Below the pieces are notes generated by a model. The model saw only the letters and a list, made by a program, of their open reading frames with translations, was not told the origin of the DNA and made no database searches. A stretch of 64,000 nucleotides of DNA, from positions 1 through 64,000 of the forward strand of contig DATAKL010000048.1 of assembly GCA_036261625.1 (NCBI GenBank), written 5' to 3'. This document shows positions 9,260-16,052 of the stretch, one piece after another. How positions within the stretch are numbered: the first letter of the stretch is position 1; the number at the start of each line of letters is the position of its first letter. The translations under genes and the position numbers were made by a program. Origin of the DNA: JAAXKN01 sp036261625. GTDB lineage: Bacteria > Bacteroidota > Ignavibacteria > Ignavibacteriales > SURF-24.

Positions 9260-10669
9260 CTAAAAAATAATGCTGCCAAGGTCATTTATTATGCTATTAT
9301 AACCGTTCTTGACCCTTTCCCCTGCTATTCTTTCCACATTTACGGTTTCAAAAGTATGTATTTCAGGTCTATATCTTAGGGTAACATTCCCGGTTCTGCC
9401 ATTCCTGGCTTTGGCTATTATCACCTCAAAATATTCATCCGGATTTAAAGGTATCCCCTCCTGCGTGGTATACCGGAAATCAGAGTCTATTGTTACATCA
9501 ATACCATATAAGCCTGGACGGTATAAAAGAAGTACCATATTTGCATCCTGTTCAATGCTGCCACTTTCCTTTAGGTCCGATAACTGTGGTCTTTTATCTG
9601 CTCTGGATTCGCTCTGTCTGTTTAACTGGCTTAAAATCACAATTGGAATTCCTGTGGTTTTGGCAATAGAATTTAATTCTGCTGAAAGTCTCCCGATTTC
9701 CAAATCCTGCCGGGATAGTTTGTAATCTGTAGTTACCAGAGTCATGTAATCAAGTAAAACAATATCCACCTTATTATTTAGTTTCCATTGGTTAATCTGA
9801 GCTTTTATTGTGCCGGGAGTCTGAACTGATAAATCAACTACAATATAGTTTTCCATGCAGAAAAACTTTGCAGCTTCCGCCAGTTTCATCTTTTCATCAT
9901 AAGTGAGGTCTAATGCTTCAATTTTAAGTGAATCAATGCCAGTAGCCGAAGAAAGATTTTTAATAAAGAGACTTTCCGCTGTCATTTCTAAAGAGAAAAC
10001 CCCAACCTTTAAACCTTGCTCCATAAGGTTACGCATAAGTTGAAGCATAAAGGTGGTTTTCCCTGTCCCGGGTCTTCCTGCAACTATTGTTATATGACTC
10101 TTTGGAATGCCATTTGTATATTTGTCAATTTTCTCAAAGCCGGTCTTTATAAAATTATTCCCCACCCCTTTCATTATTCTTGTGATTACAGTTTCCGCAA
10201 CTTCCAAGTTTGTCCTCTCTTTTTTATATCCCTCCAGATATTTACTGTTAATTTCGAGGGCTTTATCACTTACAGACTGAATAAAGTCCAGCCCTGATTC
10301 ATCAAACTTGTCGATTGATTCTCTAAGCTCCATTTCCGCCTTCATCTCAATAATTTTCTTTGCAATGTTAAGAACCTCTCTGATTTCCGTACCTTGCTTC
10401 ATTAAGGTTCTTGTCAGATATTCCTTAATTTCATACCCTCCATCACTTGCTACGAGATACATTTCATAAATATCAGTGATAGTGGGTGCAGTGCCATTTT
10501 CGGTAAAATATTTAACAGCGTCTTTGACAATAATTCTGTGTTCAGGCTTATCAAAAACCAGTTCATTAGTTATCAGGCCAATACATTTGTTAAACCCTTC
10601 TTTATAATTTAGAATTGTACTTAATAAAATAGCTTCCAATTCTATTTTCTGTTCAAGCTTTGTTTTCAT
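9260..10669 (-). CDS. dnaB: DnaB-type replicative helicase of the element
   Basis: A 469-aa hexameric 5'-3' replicative helicase. An N-terminal DnaB helical domain occupies about residues 1-110, and the RecA-like motor follows with Walker A GRPGTGKT at 198-205, the Walker B region IVLLDYM, and the typical SQLNRQSESR...LSDLKESGSIEQDA block with LLLYR. Length is close to chromosomal DnaB. Its ATG overlaps the stop of the upstream DnaD-like gene by 4 bp. Phages and replicating islands often carry such a helicase plus its loader-like partner, so this pair probably drives replication of the element itself. It could in principle also serve the host, but the context argues against it. Confidence 0.9.
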   Translation of the reverse strand: MKTKLEQKIELEAILLSTILNYKEGFNKCIGLITNELVFDKPEHRIIVKDAVKYFTENGTAPTITDIYEMYLVASDGGYEIKEYLTRTLMKQGTEIREVLNIAKKIIEMKAEMELRESIDKFDESGLDFIQSVSDKALEINSKYLEGYKKERTNLEVAETVITRIMKGVGNNFIKTGFEKIDKYTNGIPKSHITIVAGRPGTGKTTFMLQLMRNLMEQGLKVGVFSLEMTAESLFIKNLSSATGIDSLKIEALDLTYDEKMKLAEAAKFFCMENYIVVDLSVQTPGTIKAQINQWKLNNKVDIVLLDYMTLVTTDYKLSRQDLEIGRLSAELNSIAKTTGIPIVILSQLNRQSESRADKRPQLSDLKESGSIEQDANMVLLLYRPGLYGIDVTIDSDFRYTTQEGIPLNPDEYFEVIIAKARNGRTGNVTLRYRPEIHTFETVNVERIAGERVKNGYNSIINDLGSIIF

Positions 10670-11550
10670 AATAACATCCTTACATTGGATTCATTGACTT
10701 TCGGTTGTTGTCTGTTTTGTAAGATTGCTTTTGTTCCATTCATTTTCAGATAAAGTTTATCGAACTGCTTCCTAAGCGTTTCAGTGCTTAGGATATTGTT
10801 CTGCCAGAACGGGTCTTCCTGAGACCACTTTATTACTTCTGCTATTTCCTGCGGGGTTCTGTTATCAATCTTAATCATCCTTTCAATATGAATACCCCAT
10901 TTATTAAAATCAGGCGGTTTATATTTTCCGCTTCGCTTTTTAATCAAAGAGAAAAGATATCCAGAGAGCCGGAACTCGATAGAGTCCGGACTATATTCTT
11001 TCTTTACATTCTTAACTTTCTTATTATTGTTCTGGTACTGTTTCTCAATCGTTTCAAGTCCTGTTTCAAGCTCGACATCTGCTTGCATTTGCGTGGCTAT
11101 ATTATTGACTGAAACTGATGTTACAGGTGTTTCATACCCTGTTTCAGATAAGAGGGTATCAGGTGAAGCATACTTTAAATATTGCCTGGAACCGCTCTCA
11201 GGATTTATCACAGGTTGAGGTTTGTCATAGTTTAGTATGGTAAAGAGTGTCCCAAGTTCTGTTTCCTGCTTTGAAATCATTCCTGCTGAAACCAGCCTGT
11301 CGGTAATTCTTTTCAATGTGGCAATAGAATAATACTTGATTTGCTTATTTTCTATATAAACCAAGTCTTCACTTAGCTTTCTCAAGCTTCGCAAATATTG
11401 TCCCCTGCCTACCTTTACGGTTCCGTAATTGCAGCCTTTTTCTTCATAGACTGCATGTGCCTTAAGCCAGAGATACAATCGGAAAGCTATGGGATTTTTC
11501 CATATTTCGTTTTCAAATATGTCCCTGTCCAATTTAATCCATCCTTCCAT
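10666..11550 (-). CDS. DnaD-like phage/island replication protein
   Basis: A 294-aa protein with an N-terminal winged-helix style domain (GWIKLDRDIFENEIWKNP, residues 3-20), a low-complexity linker around 130-185, and a C-terminal block with QEDPFWQNNILSTETLRKQF, a pattern typical of DnaD/replisome-organiser tails of phage replication proteins. Such proteins bind the origin and hand the helicase over. The gene is directly upstream of, and overlaps by 4 bp, the DnaB-type helicase gene, which fits that role. Assignment rests on these motifs and context; the exact subfamily is not certain. Confidence 0.72.
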   Translation of the reverse strand: MEGWIKLDRDIFENEIWKNPIAFRLYLWLKAHAVYEEKGCNYGTVKVGRGQYLRSLRKLSEDLVYIENKQIKYYSIATLKRITDRLVSAGMISKQETELGTLFTILNYDKPQPVINPESGSRQYLKYASPDTLLSETGYETPVTSVSVNNIATQMQADVELETGLETIEKQYQNNNKKVKNVKKEYSPDSIEFRLSGYLFSLIKKRSGKYKPPDFNKWGIHIERMIKIDNRTPQEIAEVIKWSQEDPFWQNNILSTETLRKQFDKLYLKMNGTKAILQNRQQPKVNESNVRMLL

Positions 11551-11556
11551 TGTATA

Positions 11557-11850
11557 TCAGTCCTTGTCCTTGTTTGCAGTGTTTTTCTTTGGGCTTAAAA
11601 GAGAATCAATATCCAGAATATTATTTGACGCCTGCTCCATCAATTTCAAAAAGCTATTTATAAGGAATAGTTTATTCTGAATGGCCAGCAGATAGCCTTC
11701 AAGAATCTCCATATTCCTAAAACTTATATCCTTTTTTGCCATAAAGACGAGCGCATCAAAGTATTCATCATCAATGTTTTTCATGACTGATGAAAACTTG
11801 GTATTGATGTCCCCGCATGTTTCCTCAATCGATTTCAGTAAGTTTGTCAT
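11557..11850 (-). CDS. Small helical protein, unknown
   Basis: A 97-aa, almost entirely helical acidic protein (…KSIEETCGDINTKFSSVMKN…) with no signal peptide or membrane segment and no motif I recognise. It lies 6 bp upstream of the DnaD-like gene and 2 bp downstream of the preceding 160-aa gene, so it is part of the replication operon. A role in replication control or as a helicase-loading accessory is only a guess from position. Confidence 0.6.
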   Translation of the reverse strand: MTNLLKSIEETCGDINTKFSSVMKNIDDEYFDALVFMAKKDISFRNMEILEGYLLAIQNKLFLINSFLKLMEQASNNILDIDSLLSPKKNTANKDKD

Positions 11851-11852
11851 TG

Positions 11853-12335
11853 CTATGCCGCTCCGATAAATAATGTCGGGTCATCATTTTCATCAGGTCT
11901 CTTTTTCTTTTGCTCAGCCTCAAATTCCCTTGCAGTTTGGATATTCATTTCTGATATTGGAACAAACACTTGTAATTCAAATCCCTGTCGGCTGAATTGC
12001 AGAACTCTTCCTTTTTGCAGGGCATATTCTCTTGTGGTGACAAGTTTACGTCCGCAATATTCAATCACAATCCACTTAAAATTGAAAAGGCTGGAAGTCA
12101 GCAGTTCATAGTTAATACCCATCGAACCGCCTTTATGGAACCCGTGCTTTTCCTTGCTGCTTCTAATAGAAATAAAAGTTCCTTCACCTGCCTCATCAAT
12201 CATACCGATTAATTTGGCTTTCCCGTGTAGGTTAAGTTTCACACTGTAGACGTGCGGCCTGTCAGTCTGGACAAGCTGAAGAGAATTTGTTGGATTTTTC
12301 ATATGAGTACGTTTCCTTCCTAATACACTTTCCAT
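11853..12335 (-). CDS. Conserved-looking protein of unknown function, first gene of replication operon
   Basis: Up to 160 aa; soluble, mixed alpha/beta, C-terminal charged tail (EFEAEQKKKRPDEND). No family recognised. The first ATG (12335) has no Shine-Dalgarno; an in-frame ATG at 12302 (MKNPTNS) follows GGAAGGAAACG about 10 nt upstream and is the better start, giving 149 aa. The gene sits just after an unusual leader with interleaved inverted repeats (12360-12468) that ends in a terminator-like U run, so expression of this whole operon may depend on read-through. Confidence 0.6.
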   Translation of the reverse strand: MESVLGRKRTHMKNPTNSLQLVQTDRPHVYSVKLNLHGKAKLIGMIDEAGEGTFISIRSSKEKHGFHKGGSMGINYELLTSSLFNFKWIVIEYCGRKLVTTREYALQKGRVLQFSRQGFELQVFVPISEMNIQTAREFEAEQKKKRPDENDDPTLFIGAA

Positions 12336-12359
12336 TTGAAAGTTATTAGGCGTTTGTGT

Positions 12360-12468
12360 ATAAAATAAAAAGCCGACTAAGGTGGAAACAAGCTTCTTTC
12401 AGCAAAAGCTTTCCCTAGTCGGCCTAAAGAATTTTTATTTTATCGTTGCTGAAAGAATTTTTGTTTCC
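12360..12468 (-). promoter_or_regulatory. Interleaved inverted repeats with terminator-like end (leader of replication operon)
   Basis: Two long inverted repeats interlock in the order A-B-A'-B'. A: 12360-12371 (ATAAAATAAAAA) plus 12372-12379 (GCCGACTA) pair with 12432-12443 and 12416-12423. B: 12384-12391 (GGAAACAA) plus 12394-12405 (TTCTTTCAGCAA) pair with 12461-12468 and 12446-12457. All four arms are exact. Read leftward as RNA, the last arm is TAGTCGGC followed by TTTTTATTTTAT, a terminator shape, whose loop contains one arm of B. B and A helices exclude each other or form a pseudoknot. Likely an attenuator, a structured RNA, or a replication-control site; it lies 25-60 nt before the first gene of the replication operon. 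Confidence 0.6.
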
Positions 12469-12493
12469 TTCAACAAGTTAAGAATGGCACTAT

Positions 12494-12536
12494 CTACTTT
12501 ACGTTAGTAGCTATTTAGACTACTATCGTAAAGTAG
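12494..12536. repeat. 17-bp hairpin overlapping a stop codon
   Basis: Arms 12494-12510 and 12520-12536 are complementary over 17 nt with one mismatch and a 9-nt loop. The right arm contains the stop codon of the 288-aa gene (12523-12525). There is no U run on either side, so it is not a standard terminator. It could protect the mRNA 3' end or be a protein-binding palindrome next to the leader at 12360-12468. Confidence 0.6.
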
Positions 12537-13389
12537 ACACTTTCTTCAAAAATCTCATGAAATCCTCCGTATTTTTAAGTTTATGTCTGCGCTTAAACTG
12601 CATAAATCTTTTATAAAAATCTTTTTGTTCCTTTTCGTGGATATATCCCATATCCCGATAAGCAGCTTTAAAAGAAAATCTTCTATAATCATTCTTACCA
12701 TATAGTTCTATGAACCTATCATTTTCTTGGAAAATATTCCTGTATGCTTTGACAGTGTCCTTACTTAAGCTTCTCCCACGGAACTTCTTTCCATGCTCAG
12801 CAAGTTGCTCTGTCACTTCGCTTATTTGAGCAGGCTCATTTGAGAAAGACATCAGCGGTTCAGCCTTGATATCTTCAGGTGCTGTATTAATTTCAGCCAG
12901 AACTGAGCCAGCCTCCTTATAAACGATATTTGGAGTATTTAATTCGATGGCCTTTCTTTCCAGAACTTCAAGTTGAAGGTCGATTGATTCAATAATTCTG
13001 CTGATTTCTTTAAAAAGCAGGCGTTTTTCCATTATTTCTCTATTAATGCCATTGAGATGCGGCAGCAGCCCCGAATAAGATGATTCTTTTATCTGATATG
13101 TGGAAATTTGTTCCTGATAATTATCTGAAGGCTTTCGGAAGATGTCTGGAATAGCAGGATTACCAGAATAATTGAAATCATAGATGGTAATTTCAATGAC
13201 CCCAGTAGTTTTCTTTCGCATTGATGCCTTTATAGCTTCCCTTTGTTCTTTGTAATGCTCTATGGCATAATGCACTTTGGACTTAACTGAAAGGAGTTCT
13301 TCTCTTTCCTTTAGTGCTTCGCAATACTGGGTCTTTACTTCTTCTAAATCTGAAGCAGTCTGATGACTTATTGAATCTGGAATCATCAT
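12523..13389 (-). CDS. Coiled-coil protein of unknown function
   Basis: A 288-aa soluble protein. Residues about 10-60 and 105-165 are predicted by eye to be long charged helices (coiled coil); the last 80 residues are basic (GKKFRGRSLSKDTVKAYRN…KRRHKLKN) and may bind nucleic acid. No family recognised. The start ATG at 13389 is preceded by GGGGA about 9 nt upstream, and that site directly follows a terminator-like hairpin and U run, suggesting attenuation. It is the leftward gene nearest to the integrase and may act in regulation or replication of the element. Confidence 0.62.
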   Translation of the reverse strand: MMIPDSISHQTASDLEEVKTQYCEALKEREELLSVKSKVHYAIEHYKEQREAIKASMRKKTTGVIEITIYDFNYSGNPAIPDIFRKPSDNYQEQISTYQIKESSYSGLLPHLNGINREIMEKRLLFKEISRIIESIDLQLEVLERKAIELNTPNIVYKEAGSVLAEINTAPEDIKAEPLMSFSNEPAQISEVTEQLAEHGKKFRGRSLSKDTVKAYRNIFQENDRFIELYGKNDYRRFSFKAAYRDMGYIHEKEQKDFYKRFMQFKRRHKLKNTEDFMRFLKKVSTLR

Positions 13390-13526
13390 ATAAATGTCCC
13401 CAAAAATAAAAAGCCCTTATCAGGTCGAAGACTGGTCTGGCGAAGACAGCGGGGGAACTCCCCACCTGATAAAGGACTGTATTTTAAGACTTTTAGTTTC
13501 GCCAGAGGATTCTTCTCTTCCTCCAT
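13386..13526 (-). CDS. Possible 46-aa leader peptide
   Basis: An ATG-started frame of 46 codons runs through the terminator-like hairpin at 13411-13475 and stops with TGA overlapping the ATG of the 288-aa gene, which would couple translation of both. It has no clear Shine-Dalgarno and a composition dominated by the hairpin, so the peptide itself may be meaningless. If translated, ribosome passage would open the hairpin, as in classical attenuation. Confidence 0.25.
   Translation of the reverse strand: MEEEKNPLAKLKVLKYSPLSGGEFPRCLRQTSLRPDKGFLFLGTFI
13403..13475 (-). terminator. Multi-branched terminator/attenuator before the 288-aa gene
   Basis: A closing stem pairs 13417-13425 with 13464-13472 (TTATCAGGT with ACCTGATAA), extended by GG/CC after a bulge. 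It encloses two small hairpins: GTCT-ggcga-AGAC (13435-13447) and GGGG-aact-CCCC (13452-13463). Leftward, the stem is followed by GGGCTTTTTATTTTT, an intrinsic terminator tail, immediately before the GGGGA ribosome site of the next gene. No leftward gene lies closely upstream, so it controls rather than ends a message, or it ends a small structured RNA of about 70-120 nt. Confidence 0.55.
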
Positions 13527-13629
13527 ATAAAAGGTAAGTATTTTTTTAGTTTTACGCCTTTTTTTGATATAAATTATTTTTCGAAAGGCTAATCAGATAT
13601 AAATGCCTTTTTTATTTTGTGAAAATTTT

Positions 13630-13786
13630 TTCTGGCCCCACGTAAAGGGACTCCAAGTCTTTTGATAATTCTGCCAGCGAAGGCTGAGTGACTAAAAGTC
13701 ACCCGTGGTATGTATAAATGGTTGGCTAAAGCCTGATTTGTGGAAAGAACTACTCCTAAAGGAGCTATCCCCCCTTCCCGTCGGGG
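13630..13786. repeat. Cluster of small REP-like palindromes with A-rich loops
   Basis: Within 160 bp there are several short hairpins with near-identical loop style: GTGACT-aaa-AGTCAC (13688-13702), GGCT-aa-AGCC (13724-13733), CTCCT-aa-AGGAG (13753-13764) and CCC-gtc-GGG (13777-13785), plus a weaker CCC/GGG pair near 13637. This pattern is typical of REP-type extragenic palindromes spread by REP-associated transposases. A long leftward reading frame across this stretch is an artefact of the repeats. The whole gap 13527-13867 holds this cluster and the upstream region of the rightward gene. Confidence 0.5.
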
Positions 13787-13867
13787 AATGCCATTTTTTC
13801 GCCTGACCCTCCATGTTGCATTTAAATCCCTTATGTAATATGTTGAATTATAAAATCCGGAAAACTT

Positions 13868-14512
13868 ATGGCAAGACCTCACAAGCGATTTATTTGGGCT
13901 GCAAGTATTATTTTTGTTGCCGCAGTAGCTGTAGCACTGGCCTATTACTACTATCAGCAAAAATCCCCTACAGGCTCTTCTGGTGAAACTCCAAAATATA
14001 AGCATCCAGACGAAGCTATGTGGGATATTAAATATGAAAACGCTCCTCTGGATTTTCATTACTCTTTATCTCTCAAAGACAGACAGGAAATCTACTTTTT
14101 AATATTGGTTAATGATAATCATGCTTTGGTTCTGGACAGTTTATATAACAATGCGAGCTGCTGGTATTATAGTAAAGAAGATGAGTTGGCAAGAAGAGAT
14201 AAAAGGTTTGCTATACCGATGGAAAATGAAATAAAACAATACATAACCAAATTCTGGAAAAAAAGGCATCGCGACAACAAATTTGTAAGTGATACAAAAA
14301 AATACTTGGTCTCACATGGCAAAAATTCTTGGACAGTTAAGGAGCCTTACTGGGAAGTTACGCTAGGTCCAATTAAGTATATCGAAGGTAAGATAATTGT
14401 CGGGTATTCTGCGTATTCAGGTCCCCTGGCCTCAAGGTCTGTTAAATACCATTTCTTTAAGGAAAATGGGAAATGGAAAGTTGATGTATGGGGACCGATT
14501 TCCATCTCATAA
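13868..14512 (+). CDS. Membrane-anchored protein of unknown function
   Basis: A 214-aa protein with a short basic N-terminus (MARPHKR), one transmembrane helix at about residues 9-26, a linker of Ser/Gly/Pro, and an outside domain of about 170 residues rich in Tyr, Trp and Lys. No family recognised. It is the only rightward gene of the element and stands alone, as accessory 'moron' genes do. The N-terminal helix without a cleavage site suggests an inner-membrane anchor with a periplasmic domain. Function cannot be named. Confidence 0.65.
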   Translation: MARPHKRFIWAASIIFVAAVAVALAYYYYQQKSPTGSSGETPKYKHPDEAMWDIKYENAPLDFHYSLSLKDRQEIYFLILVNDNHALVLDSLYNNASCWYYSKEDELARRDKRFAIPMENEIKQYITKFWKKRHRDNKFVSDTKKYLVSHGKNSWTVKEPYWEVTLGPIKYIEGKIIVGYSAYSGPLASRSVKYHFFKENGKWKVDVWGPISIS

Positions 14513-14548
14513 CCTGCTCGCAATGAGATTTTTGTTTTAACGCATTTC

Positions 14549-14614
14549 AAAGCCCGTGGCGTTGCGGGAGGTATAAAATCACTACCCCCGTTTTAAAATG
14601 CCACCACGAGCTTT
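14549..14614. repeat. Imperfect palindrome between convergent genes
   Basis: AAAGC and CGTGG (14549-14559) pair with CCACG and GCTTT (14604-14614), and inside them CGGG-GGTA (565-573 region) pairs with TACC-CCG (583-590 region). It lies between the ends of the rightward membrane-protein gene and the leftward integrase gene, so a two-way terminator is the simplest reading, although the flanking T runs are poor. Confidence 0.4.
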
Positions 14615-14655
14615 AAAATGAGTTTTCCGGCTATTCCTGAGTAGTCACCTGCCCA

Positions 14656-15675
14656 TTATTGATTAGTTTCCAGTGTTTTTACAGCTTCTTTTAAGGAATC
14701 CACGGTCAGGTGACTGTAAATCATTGTGGTCTGCACAGCTTTATGCCCCAGCAGCTCTTTTACTGAGAATATCGGTACTCCACGTTTTACCATGTTTGAA
14801 GCGAAACTGTGCCTTAAATTGTGAAAATGGACCTTGGTAAAGCCACTTTTAACGGCTGCATCCTTGAACTTATGGCTTATGTAATCAGCATTATACCTGA
14901 ATCCATGATTATTGAAGATGTACTGCTGTCTGGAAATATCCATTACCTTGGGGTAGATTCTTTGCAGCAGGCTCATGAGAGTCTTATTTATCGGGACAAT
15001 CCTTTCCGTTTTTCCTTTTGTGGTGAATTCTTCGGTGTTCGTTACCCTGATGATTGCTTCTGATAAATCGACCTGGCTCCACTTGCAGTTTATTACCTCG
15101 CTTAAGCGCATCCCGGTATGAAATGAAAAGGTGTAGAAATCCCTTAAGGCGGTGTTCTTTACATTTTCAAGAATTGCATTAAGCTCAGTTTCAGTTATAA
15201 AGACCGGGTTGTTTTTGGGAATTTTGGGCAGCTTAATCATGGCAAAGGGGTTTTCAGGCAGGTAATGCCACTGTACAGCCTTATTGAATGCGCTCCTTAA
15301 GGCAATGTGGTAAGTCCTTGCCCCCTGCTTCGTCCTTTTGTATGTCTCAGAGAAGAACCTGTCCAGAAGCGGGTATGTGAAGCTGTTTATGAGCTCATTT
15401 CCAGTAAACTGCCTGAGCATATTGAAAGAGACCTGTACGGTACGCACATATTCAGCCGCACACCGAAGTTTAACGTATTCCATGTACTCTTTTTCAAAGT
15501 CCTGTAGGGAGATTTGCGTAATGACGGGTTTGGGCTTTAAGGTATTCTTGAGCTCAGAAATGAATTCAATGGCCTCTTTCTTTGTGGTCTTGCGAGTGGA
15601 AACCCTCTTTTCCTTCTGCTCAAATTCATTAAAATACTTGAGGTAGTAGACACCTTTTCTCTTGTATAGAAACAT
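14656..15675 (-). CDS. int: Tyrosine-type site-specific integrase
   Basis: A 339-aa tyrosine recombinase that should catalyse integration and excision of the element. An N-terminal arm-binding region (about 1-50) and SAM-like core-binding domain (about 55-150) precede the catalytic domain. Catalytic residues are all present: Arg190 (HTGMRLSEV), Lys222 (TTKGKTERIVP), His285-Arg288 (HNLRHS), His311 (LLGHKAVQT) and Tyr320 (TMIYSHL). The gene starts 105 bp from a truncated tRNA-Ala, and the gap holds direct repeats suited to arm binding. tRNA genes are the usual target of this family. The protein looks intact. Confidence 0.93.
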   Translation of the reverse strand: MFLYKRKGVYYLKYFNEFEQKEKRVSTRKTTKKEAIEFISELKNTLKPKPVITQISLQDFEKEYMEYVKLRCAAEYVRTVQVSFNMLRQFTGNELINSFTYPLLDRFFSETYKRTKQGARTYHIALRSAFNKAVQWHYLPENPFAMIKLPKIPKNNPVFITETELNAILENVKNTALRDFYTFSFHTGMRLSEVINCKWSQVDLSEAIIRVTNTEEFTTKGKTERIVPINKTLMSLLQRIYPKVMDISRQQYIFNNHGFRYNADYISHKFKDAAVKSGFTKVHFHNLRHSFASNMVKRGVPIFSVKELLGHKAVQTTMIYSHLTVDSLKEAVKTLETNQ

Positions 15676-15706
15676 ATTTGCTCCTCAATTCCGGAGCGAA
15701 CAAGAA

Positions 15707-15781
15707 GGTAAAAATACTAAAGCGGATACACACTTGAATACACACTTGAGGTAAAAATGTGGGATTTCAGGCTATTTTACC
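15707..15781. promoter_or_regulatory. Probable integrase arm-type sites / attachment region
   Basis: Two perfect tandem copies of ATACACACTTGA (15726-15737 and 15738-15749) are flanked by two direct copies of GGTAAAAAT (15707-15715 and 15750-15758) and one inverted ATTTTACC (15774-15781) that abuts the tRNA remnant. Short direct repeats between an integrase start and the tRNA junction are typical arm sites of attP/attL. They may also place the integrase promoter under its own control. Confidence 0.55.
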
Positions 15782-15832
15782 GCTGGCCTCTTCGTTGCGA
15801 ACGAAGCGCTCTCCCAGCTGAGCTATAGCCCC
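15780..15832 (-). pseudogene. Truncated tRNA-Ala(CGC), element junction
   Basis: Read leftward, the segment gives acceptor GGGGCTA, D-stem GCTC/GAGC, anticodon stem CTTCG/CGAAG with loop TTCGCAA (anticodon CGC, alanine), variable AGGCC and the first T-stem strand AGCGG: exactly tRNA positions 1-53. Then it stops: the next bases (TAAAATAG) do not form the T-loop, T-stem return or acceptor. The tRNA is therefore cut at the T-arm, right where the element begins. Tyrosine integrases usually restore the tRNA 3' end; here they did not. Confidence 0.7.
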
Positions 15833-16052
15833 ATTATGTTAGTTCATTATCGTGAGCAGTAAAGGATAACTATGGTATTAAAAATATTTATATTATTCGG
15901 GAAAATCAAGAAAACATAATGCGGGATTCCTGCAAGTAAATGATATTCTGAATCTGCATAAAAAGGCAGCCTCTCAGAGTGGCCACACCATTGGGGGAAG
16001 TATTGCCAGACTGAGAGGTTTTGATGGATAGGACGTGTAGTGTATTTAGCAG

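Larger units (their letters stand above)
1..15784. mobile_element. Integrative element, right part only, with replication and defence genes
   Basis: A tyrosine integrase (14656-15675) lies next to a truncated tRNA-Ala gene, which marks the right boundary near 15780. Inside lie a DnaB-type helicase, a DnaD-like replication protein, small unknown genes, decayed gene fragments and a type III restriction operon with RadC and a helicase-nuclease. The DNA looks more AT-rich than the chromosome to its right, and genes run almost entirely leftward. No conjugation, relaxase, capsid or terminase gene is seen, so a self-replicating island, phage satellite or decayed phage are all possible. The left end must lie outside the window, or near its start if the IS-like edge is the boundary. 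Confidence 0.6.

Noticed and set aside
12360..12468. Type III toxin-antitoxin (pseudoknot RNA antitoxin with ToxN)
   Set aside because: There is one structure, not tandem repeats, and the next protein does not resemble ToxN.
13589..14059. 156-codon leftward frame
   Set aside because: It overlaps the better-supported rightward membrane-protein gene and its second half runs through a cluster of short palindromes, which explains the open frame.
14549..14614. Integron attC site
   Set aside because: The required GTTRRRY and RYYYAAC core sites are not found and there is no integron integrase.
1..15832. CRISPR array in the accessory region
   Set aside because: Repeats found are tandem or inverted, not evenly spaced direct repeats with unique spacers, and no cas genes are present.
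15870..16031. Rightward protein-like stretch ending LRGFDG, without a start codon
   Set aside because: It is short, starts after a stop with no ATG and no ribosome site, and overlaps a leftward 70-codon frame of equal weakness; possibly a remnant, but not supportable as a gene.
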